A stretch of 34,988 nt of DNA from JAYRWN01 sp041917975 (GCA_041917975.1 JAYRWN010000454.1:1-34988); one strand, 5' to 3'; positions 25,457 through 33,976 are shown, counted from the first letter of the stretch. Notes: generated by a model from the letters alone, not told the origin. Program-made: numbers and translations.

Positions 25457-26553
25457 GACTTTAAATATCGGTTGATTAATTCGGCAGCGCGGGAGGATGC
25501 CCCTGGACCACCTAGCCTTTTTTTAAGCCTTCGGTAATCTTCTATGATTTCTGTTCGTCGAGGTCCACGCAAGAGGTCTTGTAAAGCTGAGCTTAAGGTG
25601 TCCACTTTAAGGTCATCCTGAATCAACTCACGGATACTTTGTTTGTCCAGGACGAGATTTACCAGGGAAATGAATTTGACTTTAATCAATCGTCGGGCAA
25701 TCTGATAAGATAACCAATTTCCACGGTAACACACCACTTGCGGAACCTCCAACAATCCGGTTTCCAGCGTAGCGGTACCGGAGGTAACGCAAGCGGCATG
25801 AGCTATCGCCAAGAGTTGTCGCGTCTTTCCAAAGACGACTTGTACCTGGGAATTTGTTCCTATTAAACTATGGTAAATCCCGGGATGTATTTGATTGGTG
25901 CCGGCAACCATAAATTGGTAAGCAGGAAACAGTGTCGGCAATTGCAGCATGATAGGTAACACCTTTTCGATCTCTTGCTGCCTGCTACCCGGAAGAAGCG
26001 CAATGATTGGTTTTACTGAATTTAATTCTGGCCACGCTTCCGGTTTATATGCGCTCAGTTCATCCAGCAGAGGATGCCCTACAAAATCCACTTTAACGCC
26101 ATACCTGGCAAAAAACTCCACCTCAAAGGGTAATATGCATAACATGAGATCAACGTAGCGCCGAATCAGCTTTACCCGACTGCTTTTCCAGGCCCATACT
26201 TGTGGTGAGATGTAATAAAATACTTTATAACCCTGTTGTTTAGCCCAGCCTGCCATGCGTAAATTAAAACCAGGGTAATCAACCAAAATAATGGCATGTG
26301 GATGAAAAGCGGTGATCTCGGCCTTACATTGGGCAAAGTTGCGCCATATCTCAGGCAGATGCCTGATAACCTCCACAAAGCCCATAAAAGCGAGGTCCCG
26401 GTAATGTTTTAAAACGGTTGCGCCTGCCTGGGTCAATGATTCTCCACCCCATGCTTGTGCCTCTGCCTGAGGGTCAAGACGCTTTAGTGCCGTCAGCAGG
26501 TTGCCGGCATGCAAATCACCGGAGGCCTCACCCGAAATGATAAAATATTTCAC
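25453..26553 (-). CDS. lpxB: Lipid-A-disaccharide synthase
   Basis: This 366-residue glycosyltransferase condenses UDP-2,3-diacylglucosamine with lipid X to make the lipid A disaccharide at the inner membrane. Family motifs are KYFIISGEASGDLHAGNLL at the N terminus, AFMGFVEVIRHLPEI, ILVDYPGFNLRMA, YYISPQVWAWK, FVGHPLLDE, LLPGSRQQEI and TSGTATLETGLLEVPQVVCYR. The start is taken as GTG at 26553, which places the family opening KYFIISGEASGD right after the initiator; the longer frame to 26691 has no family match and overlaps the upstream gene. It is the last gene of a surE-membrane protein-lpxB operon, eight bases after the previous stop. Confidence 0.95.
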   Translation of the reverse strand: MKYFIISGEASGDLHAGNLLTALKRLDPQAEAQAWGGESLTQAGATVLKHYRDLAFMGFVEVIRHLPEIWRNFAQCKAEITAFHPHAIILVDYPGFNLRMAGWAKQQGYKVFYYISPQVWAWKSSRVKLIRRYVDLMLCILPFEVEFFARYGVKVDFVGHPLLDELSAYKPEAWPELNSVKPIIALLPGSRQQEIEKVLPIMLQLPTLFPAYQFMVAGTNQIHPGIYHSLIGTNSQVQVVFGKTRQLLAIAHAACVTSGTATLETGLLEVPQVVCYRGNWLSYQIARRLIKVKFISLVNLVLDKQSIRELIQDDLKVDTLSSALQDLLRGPRRTEIIEDYRRLKKRLGGPGASSRAAELINRYLKS

Positions 26554-26561
26554 AATAAGTC

Positions 26562-26867
26562 TTAGATAAGCTTTATTCCATAAACCACCATCCACAGAAT
26601 CACGTAAACCATGGTAGCCAATACCACCCCGCGCATGGCCTGAGTAGCATGATGTTTTCGGAACTGCTGTAAGAGATATAAATTGACGCACAGAGCAACC
26701 AAACCTAAAGTACGATCCCGGAAATTAGTGGATAATCCGGCTGATGTCAGCCAACCTTGATCATCCAACAGATCATAGACCGCGAGTAAAATGCCATACA
26801 GCATGATGGGCATTACCAAGGCCAGGACCAGCCCAAAACCCAGTTGATTTCTTTTCCAGTCAATCAT
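26562..26867 (-). CDS. Small membrane protein between surE and lpxB
   Basis: This 101-residue protein has three hydrophobic stretches (about 9-30, 51-66 and 79-98). Between them are charged loops, including STNFRDRTLGLVALCVN and QQFRKHHATQAMRG. The start ATG overlaps the end of surE in the shared sequence ATGATTGA (eight bases), and lpxB begins eight bases after its stop, so translation is probably coupled through all three genes. No family is recognised. The fixed position next to lpxB suggests an envelope role, but this is inference. Confidence 0.75.
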   Translation of the reverse strand: MIDWKRNQLGFGLVLALVMPIMLYGILLAVYDLLDDQGWLTSAGLSTNFRDRTLGLVALCVNLYLLQQFRKHHATQAMRGVVLATMVYVILWMVVYGIKLI

Positions 26868-27636
26868 TGGTTTCCAAAAAAGTTAAGGAATGTAACGCCT
26901 CGTATTTAGTTAAATCATGACCAGAAGGAACGACCGAGATATACCCATGACGCAACGCCCACAAATCGGTATCCTCATTTTCTTCGTCCGTTGTGCTAAA
27001 ATTTCCCGCAAGCCAATAATACTTTTGCCCCCGCGGATCCACTGCTTCTACAAATTCTTCTTCCCACCGTCCGTTAGCCTGACGGCAGATGCGAATACCT
27101 TGTAAAGGGATTTTTAGGGGATTCGGTATATTCACATTCAATAATTTGCAGTTTGGTAGTCCTCTGGACAATACCTGCTTAATAATAAAGTCTATATAAG
27201 GCACGATGAGCTTCATATCAGCATCAAATGAAAAATCCATGAAGGAAAATCCGATACTATTCACACCCTCCAATGACGCTTCCATAGCGGCAGACATGGT
27301 TCCCGAGTAGATAATATTAATAGATGCATTCGATCCATGATTAATACCGGACACGCAGAGGTCAATTTTGCGATTTTTTAAGACCACGTGTTTGGCTAAT
27401 TTTACACAATCCACCGGCGTGCCGGTGGTTTCGTATGCTTCCACACCTTCGAAGACCTTTACTTTATTGATACGCAAGGGTTGCTCCAGGGTAACCGCGT
27501 GCCCCATACCGGATTGAGGGGAATCAGGTGCTACGACCACCACTTCACCATAGTTTTTAACTATCTGCACCAACGTCCGGATACCCGGAGAGACAATTCC
27601 ATCGTCATTAGTCACTAAAATTAGCGGCAGTGCCAT
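26860..27636 (-). CDS. surE: 5'/3'-nucleotidase SurE
   Basis: This 258-residue metal-dependent nucleotidase carries the metal-binding LILVTNDDGIVSPGI at its N terminus. It also has VVVVAPDSPQSGMGHAVTL, the TGTPVDCVKLA loop, CVSGINHGSNASINIIYSGTMSAAMEAS and the C-terminal DLWALRHGYISVVP motif. All of these are SurE signatures and length is typical. SurE removes phosphate from nucleoside monophosphates and short polyphosphates and is linked to stationary-phase survival. It heads the operon with the 101-residue membrane protein and lpxB. A TAtcTTTG -7 box lies 35 bases upstream. Confidence 0.96.
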   Translation of the reverse strand: MALPLILVTNDDGIVSPGIRTLVQIVKNYGEVVVVAPDSPQSGMGHAVTLEQPLRINKVKVFEGVEAYETTGTPVDCVKLAKHVVLKNRKIDLCVSGINHGSNASINIIYSGTMSAAMEASLEGVNSIGFSFMDFSFDADMKLIVPYIDFIIKQVLSRGLPNCKLLNVNIPNPLKIPLQGIRICRQANGRWEEEFVEAVDPRGQKYYWLAGNFSTTDEENEDTDLWALRHGYISVVPSGHDLTKYEALHSLTFLETND

Positions 27637-27671
27637 GACCTCACTTTTTTTTTATTAATTACCTGGAATGC

Positions 27672-27679
27672 CAAAGATA
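27672..27679 (-). promoter_or_regulatory. -7 box of the surE-lpxB operon
   Basis: TAtcTTTG on the minus strand matches the Bacteroidota -7 consensus upstream of surE. No TTG is found at the expected -33 spacing. Confidence 0.45.
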
Positions 27680-27818
27680 AACATTCCTGTGGACCGGCTT
27701 ACTTTCACCATCTAATTCGAAAAAAGATAAATCCCGTGAAAAAAAAATGCCGAAAATATTCCCTCTCGTTCCATCAATTTTCCGAATATAGGACAGAAGA
27801 CAATAATAACGACTAACT

Positions 27819-27826
27819 TAGCTTTG
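27819..27826 (+). promoter_or_regulatory. -7 box of leuB
   Basis: TAgcTTTG ends 17 bases before the leuB ATG and matches the -7 consensus. There is no TTG at 19-21 bases upstream. Confidence 0.45.
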
Positions 27827-27843
27827 CTTATCCGAGAATTTAC

Positions 27844-28959
27844 ATGAAGAAAAGAATAGCCGTATTACCGGGAGATGGTATCGGGCCTGAGGTCATCAAT
27901 CAGGGTATCAAAGTACTGGAAAGCATAGCTGATAAATATCAACACCAATTTAAATATCATTACGGACTGTTAGGGGCTGCAGCCATCCGCCAAACCGGTC
28001 TGCCTCTACCCCCGGAAACACTGCAAACCTGCTTGGACAGTGATGCCGTTTTTCTGGGAGCTATCGGCGACCTTGACTCAGATATAAGTGCTAGCGCTAA
28101 AGTTCGCCCCATACAGGGGTTATTGGATCTGCGCCGTCAGTTGGGGTTATTTTGCAGTATCCGTCCGGTGCAAATTTATCCGGCGCTAAAGGACCACTCA
28201 CCATTAAAATATCAGGTGGTCAAAGGAGTAGATTTGGTGATCTACCGAGAATTGACCGGTGGCATTTATTTTGGTGAGAAGGGTAGATTGCAACAGGGCC
28301 GGTTAGCCTATGATCAATGCTTCTACACTGTAGATGAAATAAAACGCATTGGCTTAAGTGCTTTTCAAGCCAGTATGAAACGACGTAAAAAGCTCACTCT
28401 GGTCGATAAAGCCAATATATTAGAAACCAGCCGCCTTTGGCGAGAAGTGGTGCAACTACTCGCGCTGGACTTTCCGGGGGTAACCGTGGATTATATGCTG
28501 GTGGATAATGCAGCGATGCAGCTCATCCTAAAACCGTCCCACTTCGATGTCATTCTTACCGATAATATGTTTGGTGACATTCTTTCGGATGAAGCCAGTG
28601 TTTTAACAGGCAGCATCGGATTATCACCTTCGGCGTCGTTGGGAATACATTCGGCTGTTTTTGAGCCTATTCATGGTTCTTTCCCACAAGGCGCAGGCAA
28701 AGATATTGCTAATCCCATCGCCAGTATTCTTTCAGCGGCCATGATGATGGATTATTGGCATATGACTGAGGAGGCAGAAAACATTCGTAAAGCAGTGAAT
28801 CTGGTTATCGACAAGGGCTTTGGTACCGAAGACCTACATCCTCAGTACAAATTATCTTGTTCTAACATGGGTGACCTGATTTCGTCAATTATTGAAGTAG
28901 GATTACTGAACGACCACTCCATTGAGCGGATGATGGAAAGATATTCCACCATCATCTAA
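27844..28959 (+). CDS. leuB: 3-isopropylmalate dehydrogenase
   Basis: This 371-residue NAD-dependent decarboxylating dehydrogenase acts in leucine synthesis. Signature motifs are IAVLPGDGIGPEVI at the N terminus, LLDLRRQLGLFCSIRPV, IYRELTGGIYFG, KANILETSRLWREV, DYMLVDNAAMQLI, DVILTDNMFGDILSDEAS and EPIHGSFPQGAGKDIANP. The RELTGGIYFG loop is the one that marks LeuB among isocitrate-type dehydrogenases. No other leu genes lie in the window, so the pathway must be split. The gene stops 12 bases before the convergent ADP-ribosylglycohydrolase gene. Confidence 0.93.
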   Translation: MKKRIAVLPGDGIGPEVINQGIKVLESIADKYQHQFKYHYGLLGAAAIRQTGLPLPPETLQTCLDSDAVFLGAIGDLDSDISASAKVRPIQGLLDLRRQLGLFCSIRPVQIYPALKDHSPLKYQVVKGVDLVIYRELTGGIYFGEKGRLQQGRLAYDQCFYTVDEIKRIGLSAFQASMKRRKKLTLVDKANILETSRLWREVVQLLALDFPGVTVDYMLVDNAAMQLILKPSHFDVILTDNMFGDILSDEASVLTGSIGLSPSASLGIHSAVFEPIHGSFPQGAGKDIANPIASILSAAMMMDYWHMTEEAENIRKAVNLVIDKGFGTEDLHPQYKLSCSNMGDLISSIIEVGLLNDHSIERMMERYSTII

Positions 28960-28971
28960 TAGTGCAAATGA

Positions 28972-30261
28972 TTAAATCGGCCTCAGTGTCCAAATCCGGG
29001 CGGCCAATAGCTTAGCTTGTTCGACCAAAGGTTGATCCAACTCGGTGGCATTTATTCTTTCTACAGTTTCCCGGAATGTGGATGGTAATTTTTGATAACC
29101 GTGATATGCGCCCAGCACCGCACCGGCTACCGCACCGGCAGTATCGTTATCCCGGCCAAAATTAGTAATGAACTGCATGCAGCGCAGAAAATCAAATTCC
29201 GTGAAAAGCATACCGGTCAGAGTGATCATCCAAATCTCTCCGGCATGAAATGGAATCTGCTGCAAGCGGTTATCCATCAACTCATAAGCTTTCTTTTGGC
29301 GGGCGTAATCCAGGGCAGTACCTGTCCATCCGGAAGGCGGATCAGACCTTTCAGCTGGTGAAGGATTGTATTGCCGGGCCTGATCAGTGATGGCTAAAGC
29401 TTCACGGTAGATGCCAGCAGCCATCCGCCCCAGAAGCCGGGCACTCCCAAAATGTAACGGATCATAGCGGTATATTTCAGCAAGTGCTGAATCAGGCTGT
29501 ACCTGTGGGCGACATAAGGCTGATGCCAGTGCTGCCGAAAGAGCGGTAATGTCTCTGGCGTAGCCAATGTCGTATATCGCCAACCGATATGCATTGTCGT
29601 AAGCCAACTTGGGTTCGCCCGCAAAAAAAACACCCAGCCCGGCGCCGTACAGCAATCCTCCACAGGCGAGATCACCCCCGTAAAATTTGTTCACCGCCTG
29701 GCTATAACTTTCTACATCTGCGGATAAATATCCCTCCGATACCGCGGCCCATTCCTCAAGCCATTGAACTTTCATTTCCTGTGCGAGGTAAGCTGCATGT
29801 GGAAACGTGTCCAGACTCTGTAATTTAGCCTCGTGGCTCCGGTACTCGTCCTGAATGTGCCTGGCGAAACCTTTTGCATCAAGCTGAGATTCATGCCCCG
29901 GAAGTTTAAGTAAATAACGAGTCAACAGCATTTTCCAACGCGTATCATCCGTCGTGCCACCGGGCGGCAAATTTGGCTTCCAGGGTCCTTCCGCTGATGC
30001 TTCGCGTAATACGGGGTCCAAAAAATCCACATAACCAAATTGACGCAAAATATCCTGACGGTGCCACATTTCAGTAGGGGCTCCTAACGCATCACCTATG
30101 GCGGAGCCTACCAGGTAACCAAGAGTTTTATCCCTAACCTGATCTGCATTCAGGGTACTATCTATTAACCATTGGGAAGTGGGAACCTTAGAGGTTGCAT
30201 CCCTTTTACAGCCCAAGGCGAATAAAATAAAGAGCAAAAAAGCTGATAATATGAATCTCAT
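28972..30261 (-). CDS. ADP-ribosylglycohydrolase-family lipoprotein
   Basis: This 429-residue protein has a lipoprotein signal (MRFILSAFLLFILFALGC, lipobox ALGC, Cys18), so it should be anchored outside the cytoplasm. The body is an ADP-ribosylglycohydrolase (DraG/ARH) fold: GSAIGDALGAPTE (52-64), the metal-binding GGTTDDTRW (101-109), and a C-terminal GRDNDTAGAVAGAVLGAYHG. Metal ligands of the family (TDD and DxDT-type) are present, so it is probably active. Substrate is unknown; family members cleave ADP-ribose from proteins or small molecules, and some act on other N-glycosides. It is the second gene of an operon, four bases after a methylthioribose-kinase-like gene. Confidence 0.9.
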   Translation of the reverse strand: MRFILSAFLLFILFALGCKRDATSKVPTSQWLIDSTLNADQVRDKTLGYLVGSAIGDALGAPTEMWHRQDILRQFGYVDFLDPVLREASAEGPWKPNLPPGGTTDDTRWKMLLTRYLLKLPGHESQLDAKGFARHIQDEYRSHEAKLQSLDTFPHAAYLAQEMKVQWLEEWAAVSEGYLSADVESYSQAVNKFYGGDLACGGLLYGAGLGVFFAGEPKLAYDNAYRLAIYDIGYARDITALSAALASALCRPQVQPDSALAEIYRYDPLHFGSARLLGRMAAGIYREALAITDQARQYNPSPAERSDPPSGWTGTALDYARQKKAYELMDNRLQQIPFHAGEIWMITLTGMLFTEFDFLRCMQFITNFGRDNDTAGAVAGAVLGAYHGYQKLPSTFRETVERINATELDQPLVEQAKLLAARIWTLRPI

Positions 30262-30265
30262 AAGA

Positions 30266-31300
30266 CTAAGCTTGGTGCCACAATTTAATCAATTCAGCTC
30301 CATGCCGCAGTAAGGCATTTTTGCGCTCAAGCGAAAGCTTAACCGGAAGCTGGGCTATACCAATTAAACGACGTAATATCTCTATGCCGGTAAAGGCCAG
30401 CCTCAGTGGTTGATCAAATCCTGCCGGCTCCTCGTAGGTATTCAGCACCTGATCTATCAACTCGACGTCCACCTGGGCCAGATAAAGGTGTGCCACCATG
30501 ATGCCGAGGTCAAACTCCGGCCGCCCGAAAAAACTGAATTCCGGATCAATGACGGCTATGCCACGCAACGTCTTTAACCAACAGCTGGGGATAAAATCTC
30601 CATGGATTAAGGCCGGGCCAGGCGATAAATACACTTGGCCCAAATGATGAATACCGGCCAGGAGTTCCTCGTCCTGCTTAAAAGGTTGGACCAAGAACGA
30701 CAGGCCCGGCTGAATGACCTCTAAATCGAGACCGTTATCCAACCGGAAGGGAAATTCATAAAAATATTCATGATTAAGGCGACGCAAAGCCATATTATCC
30801 GGATACCCTTGTCGTTGCTCTGCACTGAATGTTAAGTGATGCAACCGGCTTAACAGGGTAACCAACTCATAAAGAACAGATGGCAACAATTCGTCAGGCT
30901 GCTGATAAATAAAAGAAAAGTCACCATTGGAGCCCAAGTCTTCAAGTACCAAAAGGTGAAGGGATGGCCATCGATCAATTAAGCGCGGAAACCGTGTGGA
31001 TAATAGCCGATCGTGCCGGATAATATCATAAAAGGCCGCCTCAGTATTAATGCGTTCCACCGGAGCAGGGATTTGCTGGAATCTTTCTACCCAAGGACGG
31101 GATTGTTTGATGATGATCGAGTTTTGATCTGTTATCACGCGGACCAGAAAATTCATGTTACCCTCGCCTGGTCTTTCCAGACGGACGAGTTGGGCAGAAG
31201 GTGGGATCCATCCGTGCTCTCGGGCTAAAGACAAGATGTTTTCAGGATGTTCTAAATCTAACCACGGGTATTGATCAGTTTTATTACTGGCAATGGTCAT
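30266..31300 (-). CDS. MtnK-like sugar kinase / APH-family phosphotransferase
   Basis: This 344-residue cytoplasmic kinase has the aminoglycoside-phosphotransferase fold. The glycine-rich strand is RPGEGNMNFLVRV (43-55), the ATP-binding Lys is Lys65 in IIIKQSRPWV, and Glu87 lies in the following helix. The catalytic loop is LIHGDF (231-236) and the metal site is VIDPEFSFFGRPEFDLG (250-266). The KQxxPWV and DPEFxFxGxxxFDxG motifs are those of 5-methylthioribose kinase, but the catalytic loop reads HGDFIPSCW where MtnK has HGDLHTGS. Substrate may therefore differ. No other methionine-salvage gene is beside it. It heads an operon with an ADP-ribosylglycohydrolase lipoprotein four bases downstream. 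Confidence 0.8.
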   Translation of the reverse strand: MTIASNKTDQYPWLDLEHPENILSLAREHGWIPPSAQLVRLERPGEGNMNFLVRVITDQNSIIIKQSRPWVERFQQIPAPVERINTEAAFYDIIRHDRLLSTRFPRLIDRWPSLHLLVLEDLGSNGDFSFIYQQPDELLPSVLYELVTLLSRLHHLTFSAEQRQGYPDNMALRRLNHEYFYEFPFRLDNGLDLEVIQPGLSFLVQPFKQDEELLAGIHHLGQVYLSPGPALIHGDFIPSCWLKTLRGIAVIDPEFSFFGRPEFDLGIMVAHLYLAQVDVELIDQVLNTYEEPAGFDQPLRLAFTGIEILRRLIGIAQLPVKLSLERKNALLRHGAELIKLWHQA

Positions 31301-31379
31301 AAATACACGTTTTCGTCCTCGTATTCAAACTTCTAAACGAGTCAAATTATATGCGCTTAAAGGTAAAATTAAAATGATA

Positions 31380-31408
31380 AGAGCCACAGTTTTTTCAGCT
31401 GTGGCTCT
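31380..31408 (-). terminator. Rho-independent terminator of cysK
   Basis: AGAGCCACAG (31380-31389) pairs with CTGTGGCTCT (31399-31408) around a nine-base loop. On the minus strand the stem is followed by a T-rich stretch (TATCATTTTAATTTTA). It lies 69 bases beyond the cysK stop codon. Confidence 0.75.
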
Positions 31409-31477
31409 GATTTAACCAAACTCCATAATTACTAATCAGGTCGTATGATCTCGTGACAGAAAATAGCTTGCTAAAAT

Positions 31478-32395
31478 TTAAAAAAGGCCATCCACCGACC
31501 AATACCGTTCGCCGGTATCGTAATTAAAGGTCAAAACTTTGGCTCCTATTGGTAAAGAAGATAAGGTTTTAGCTACCGCCGCCAGAGCGGCCCCGGTAGA
31601 AATACCGGCCAGAATGCCTTCCTGCGAGGCTAATTTTTGTGTATATTCAAAGGCCTCTTCTTTACTTACGGTGACTATACCGTCAAGTATGTCCCGGTGC
31701 AGGTTTTCCGGGATAAACCCTGCGCCGATGCCCTGGATTGGATGAGGCGAAGGACTACCCCCGCTGATGACCGGAGAAGCTGCCGGCTCGACAGCATAAA
31801 CTTTCAAGTGAGGGAATAATGGTTTTAATACCTCACCGCAAGCCGTAATGTGGCCCCCTGTGCCCACACCTGTAATAATCGCATCCAAGCCACTGGGAAA
31901 ATCTTCAAGAATTTCCTGAGCAGTAGTCCGCTTATGAATTTCGATATTGGCAGGGTTATTAAACTGTTGAGGCATCCAGGCAAGGGGAATAGAATTTACC
32001 AGCTCAGTGGCTTTTTCGATCGCTCCTTTCATCCCTTTCTCGCGGGGTGTTAACTCAATTGCAGCCCCATAAGCAGTCATAATCTTGCGCCGTTCGATGG
32101 ACATAGATTCAGGCATGACCAGAATAAGTTGGTAACCTTTTACAGCACAAACCATGGCTAAACCAATTCCGGTATTACCCGAGGTGGGTTCGATCACTAC
32201 GCTCCCCGGTTTCAGCAAACCTCTACGCTCCGCATCTTCAATCATAGCAATAGCAATACGATCTTTGATACTTGCCCCCGGGTTCTGCTTTTCCAACTTA
32301 ATAAATACGTCATATTCCTTTGGAAACAAACGGTTTATACGCACATGTGGCGTCCGGCCGATCACCCCTAAAATGCTGTCAAACTTCATATTCAT
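31478..32395 (-). CDS. cysK: Cysteine synthase (O-acetylserine sulfhydrylase)
   Basis: This 305-residue PLP enzyme makes cysteine from O-acetylserine and sulfide. The PLP Lys is Lys44 in NPGASIKDR. Other marks are EPTSGNTGIGLAMV (substrate loop), QFNNPANIEIH, the phosphate-binding GVGTGGHITA and the C-terminal GISTGAALAA. The order and length are those of CysK rather than cystathionine beta-synthase. The start is ATG at 32395; the ATG two codons on (32389, MKFDSILG) is equally possible. It is monocistronic, with a consensus promoter (32423-32453) and a terminator (31380-31408). Confidence 0.95.
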   Translation of the reverse strand: MNMKFDSILGVIGRTPHVRINRLFPKEYDVFIKLEKQNPGASIKDRIAIAMIEDAERRGLLKPGSVVIEPTSGNTGIGLAMVCAVKGYQLILVMPESMSIERRKIMTAYGAAIELTPREKGMKGAIEKATELVNSIPLAWMPQQFNNPANIEIHKRTTAQEILEDFPSGLDAIITGVGTGGHITACGEVLKPLFPHLKVYAVEPAASPVISGGSPSPHPIQGIGAGFIPENLHRDILDGIVTVSKEEAFEYTQKLASQEGILAGISTGAALAAVAKTLSSLPIGAKVLTFNYDTGERYWSVDGLF

Positions 32396-32422
32396 GATCT
32401 ATAGTTGTAAAATAATAAGGTT

Positions 32423-32453
32423 CAAAGTTATAATTTATATATATTCTATCAAA
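32423..32453 (-). promoter_or_regulatory. cysK promoter (TTTG-N19-TAACTTTG)
   Basis: On the minus strand, TTTG at 32453-32450, a 19-base spacer and TAacTTTG at 32430-32423 fit the Bacteroidota consensus. The cysK ATG lies 27 bases downstream. Confidence 0.75.
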
Positions 32454-32623
32454 TTAGTCGATATTTTTTTAAGATAATTTTAACGAGCTTCCTTAGTGGT
32501 CATGTAAAACACGCTATTTTGTCATAACACTGAGCATGTTGTGCGAAATGGAGTCTTCGAATAATTGTGGCTTAAATGCAATTGGTACAATTTTAGTTCG
32601 TTAGATAGACATCTTCAGACATT

Positions 32624-33976
32624 ATGTTCAAACCATTCATCTGGTTAGTTTTTTTTTGGGTGACTGGAAGGTCAATATGCGCACAGTCACAGCCTAACCA
32701 TAGTGGTTTGCCAAACATTTACAGCGTCGAACAACTGTTAGCAGATTGGGATTTTTACCGGAATAAGCTGGAGTCCACACACCCAAACCTGAATTTATAT
32801 ACTGCAAAAACGGACTTGAATTATATCCTGGACAGCTTGCGAAACTCTATCACCACACCGATGACCGAGCTGGATTTTTATAAACACATTACCACCATCA
32901 GTCCGTATATAGGTGACGGTCATAGTCTCATTTTACCCAGCCTGAATGGGACCAACTACCACAACTCATTCAGCAAATTTTGGCCTTTGCAGATAGCCTA
33001 TCAAAATGGAGTTTGGGAAGTCATTGGGAACTATATGGAGGATGGTCAGGTGCCTGTGGGCGCCAATATCCAAAGTATAAATGGCCTGCCGATGACCACT
33101 ATTTGGAATATTCTAATCTCCCGGCAGGTGAGGGATGGCCACAACACGGCCTATGCCGAGTGGGTCCTACAAAATTTTTTTCGCGAGTATTATAGTTATT
33201 TGTTTGGCCATCCTAATGAGTTTGAGGTTACCTATTCATTTTCCGGCAAGACGGCTAAGACCACTGTTCAGGCCTGGTCCAAAGACAGCCTTTGGGCTTC
33301 CCAACAGCGCAAAAACCTCCTTAACAAAGAAAATAATTCAGCGATTAGCTGGTCTATGCATCCCGAGCAGTCCTTGGCACTATTATCCATCAAGACTTTT
33401 CACCGTCAAGTCTTACGTCATGATTACCACCAAAAATTCAAACGGGAAATCAAGCATGGCTTTAAGACACTGAGAGACGCAGGGATTCAGCACCTTGTCC
33501 TGGATTTACGCGATAATCAAGGCGGAGACCTTCTTTATGGGGTATACCTCCTGGCGCATTTGTTGGATAAACCATTCAAAATAGTACAAACTTATCAAAG
33601 GATAACCCATGGTGAATTAGTCTCGACCCATGGCCCATGTTCGGGGTGGCATAAACCCAGAAAACAAAGTTATACCGGTAAGCTGGATGTATGGCTGAAC
33701 GGTGGTAGCTTTTCTAACTCTGTAATTGTCGCTTCCTGCTTGAATCAACATAACCGCGTAAATTTTTATGGTAGTGAATCCGGGGGAAATCCCCATGTTT
33801 TAGCCGGACATACCAAATCCCTTACGTTGCCACATACCAAAATACGGGTAGACCTCCCCACCAAACGTTTTGTGTTGACCTCACTGAAAGATAACTCCGG
33901 TCGCGGCATACGGCCAAACCACAGCATAAAGGCTCTAAACCCTTCAGAGGTAGTAAAATTTCGCCCTGCTCATTAA
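32624..33976 (+). CDS. S41 family peptidase, secreted
   Basis: This 450-residue protein has a signal peptide (MFKPFIWLVFFWVTGRSICA). An N-terminal helical domain contains IGDGHSLILP (96-105), a feature of tricorn/IRBP-like S41 peptidases, followed by a PDZ-like segment (VPVGANIQSINGLPM). The S41 core has LVLDLRDNQGGD (291-302), a likely nucleophile Ser364 in NGGSFSNSV, and SESGGNP (384-390) near the oxyanion region. It lacks the ASASEI...FGKG Ser/Lys pattern of the CtpA-like protease at 7373-8929, so it belongs to a different S41 branch. Substrate is unknown. There are no obvious partners beside it. Confidence 0.85.
   Translation: MFKPFIWLVFFWVTGRSICAQSQPNHSGLPNIYSVEQLLADWDFYRNKLESTHPNLNLYTAKTDLNYILDSLRNSITTPMTELDFYKHITTISPYIGDGHSLILPSLNGTNYHNSFSKFWPLQIAYQNGVWEVIGNYMEDGQVPVGANIQSINGLPMTTIWNILISRQVRDGHNTAYAEWVLQNFFREYYSYLFGHPNEFEVTYSFSGKTAKTTVQAWSKDSLWASQQRKNLLNKENNSAISWSMHPEQSLALLSIKTFHRQVLRHDYHQKFKREIKHGFKTLRDAGIQHLVLDLRDNQGGDLLYGVYLLAHLLDKPFKIVQTYQRITHGELVSTHGPCSGWHKPRKQSYTGKLDVWLNGGSFSNSVIVASCLNQHNRVNFYGSESGGNPHVLAGHTKSLTLPHTKIRVDLPTKRFVLTSLKDNSGRGIRPNHSIKALNPSEVVKFRPAH

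Noticed and set aside
26554..26691. 46-residue N-terminal extension of LpxB
   Set aside because: The extension overlaps the upstream membrane gene in another frame and has no resemblance to LpxB; the GTG at 26553 gives the normal family start.
30266..31300. Firm naming as methylthioribose kinase (mtnK)
   Set aside because: The motifs fit in part, but the catalytic loop is changed and no methionine-salvage neighbours are present.
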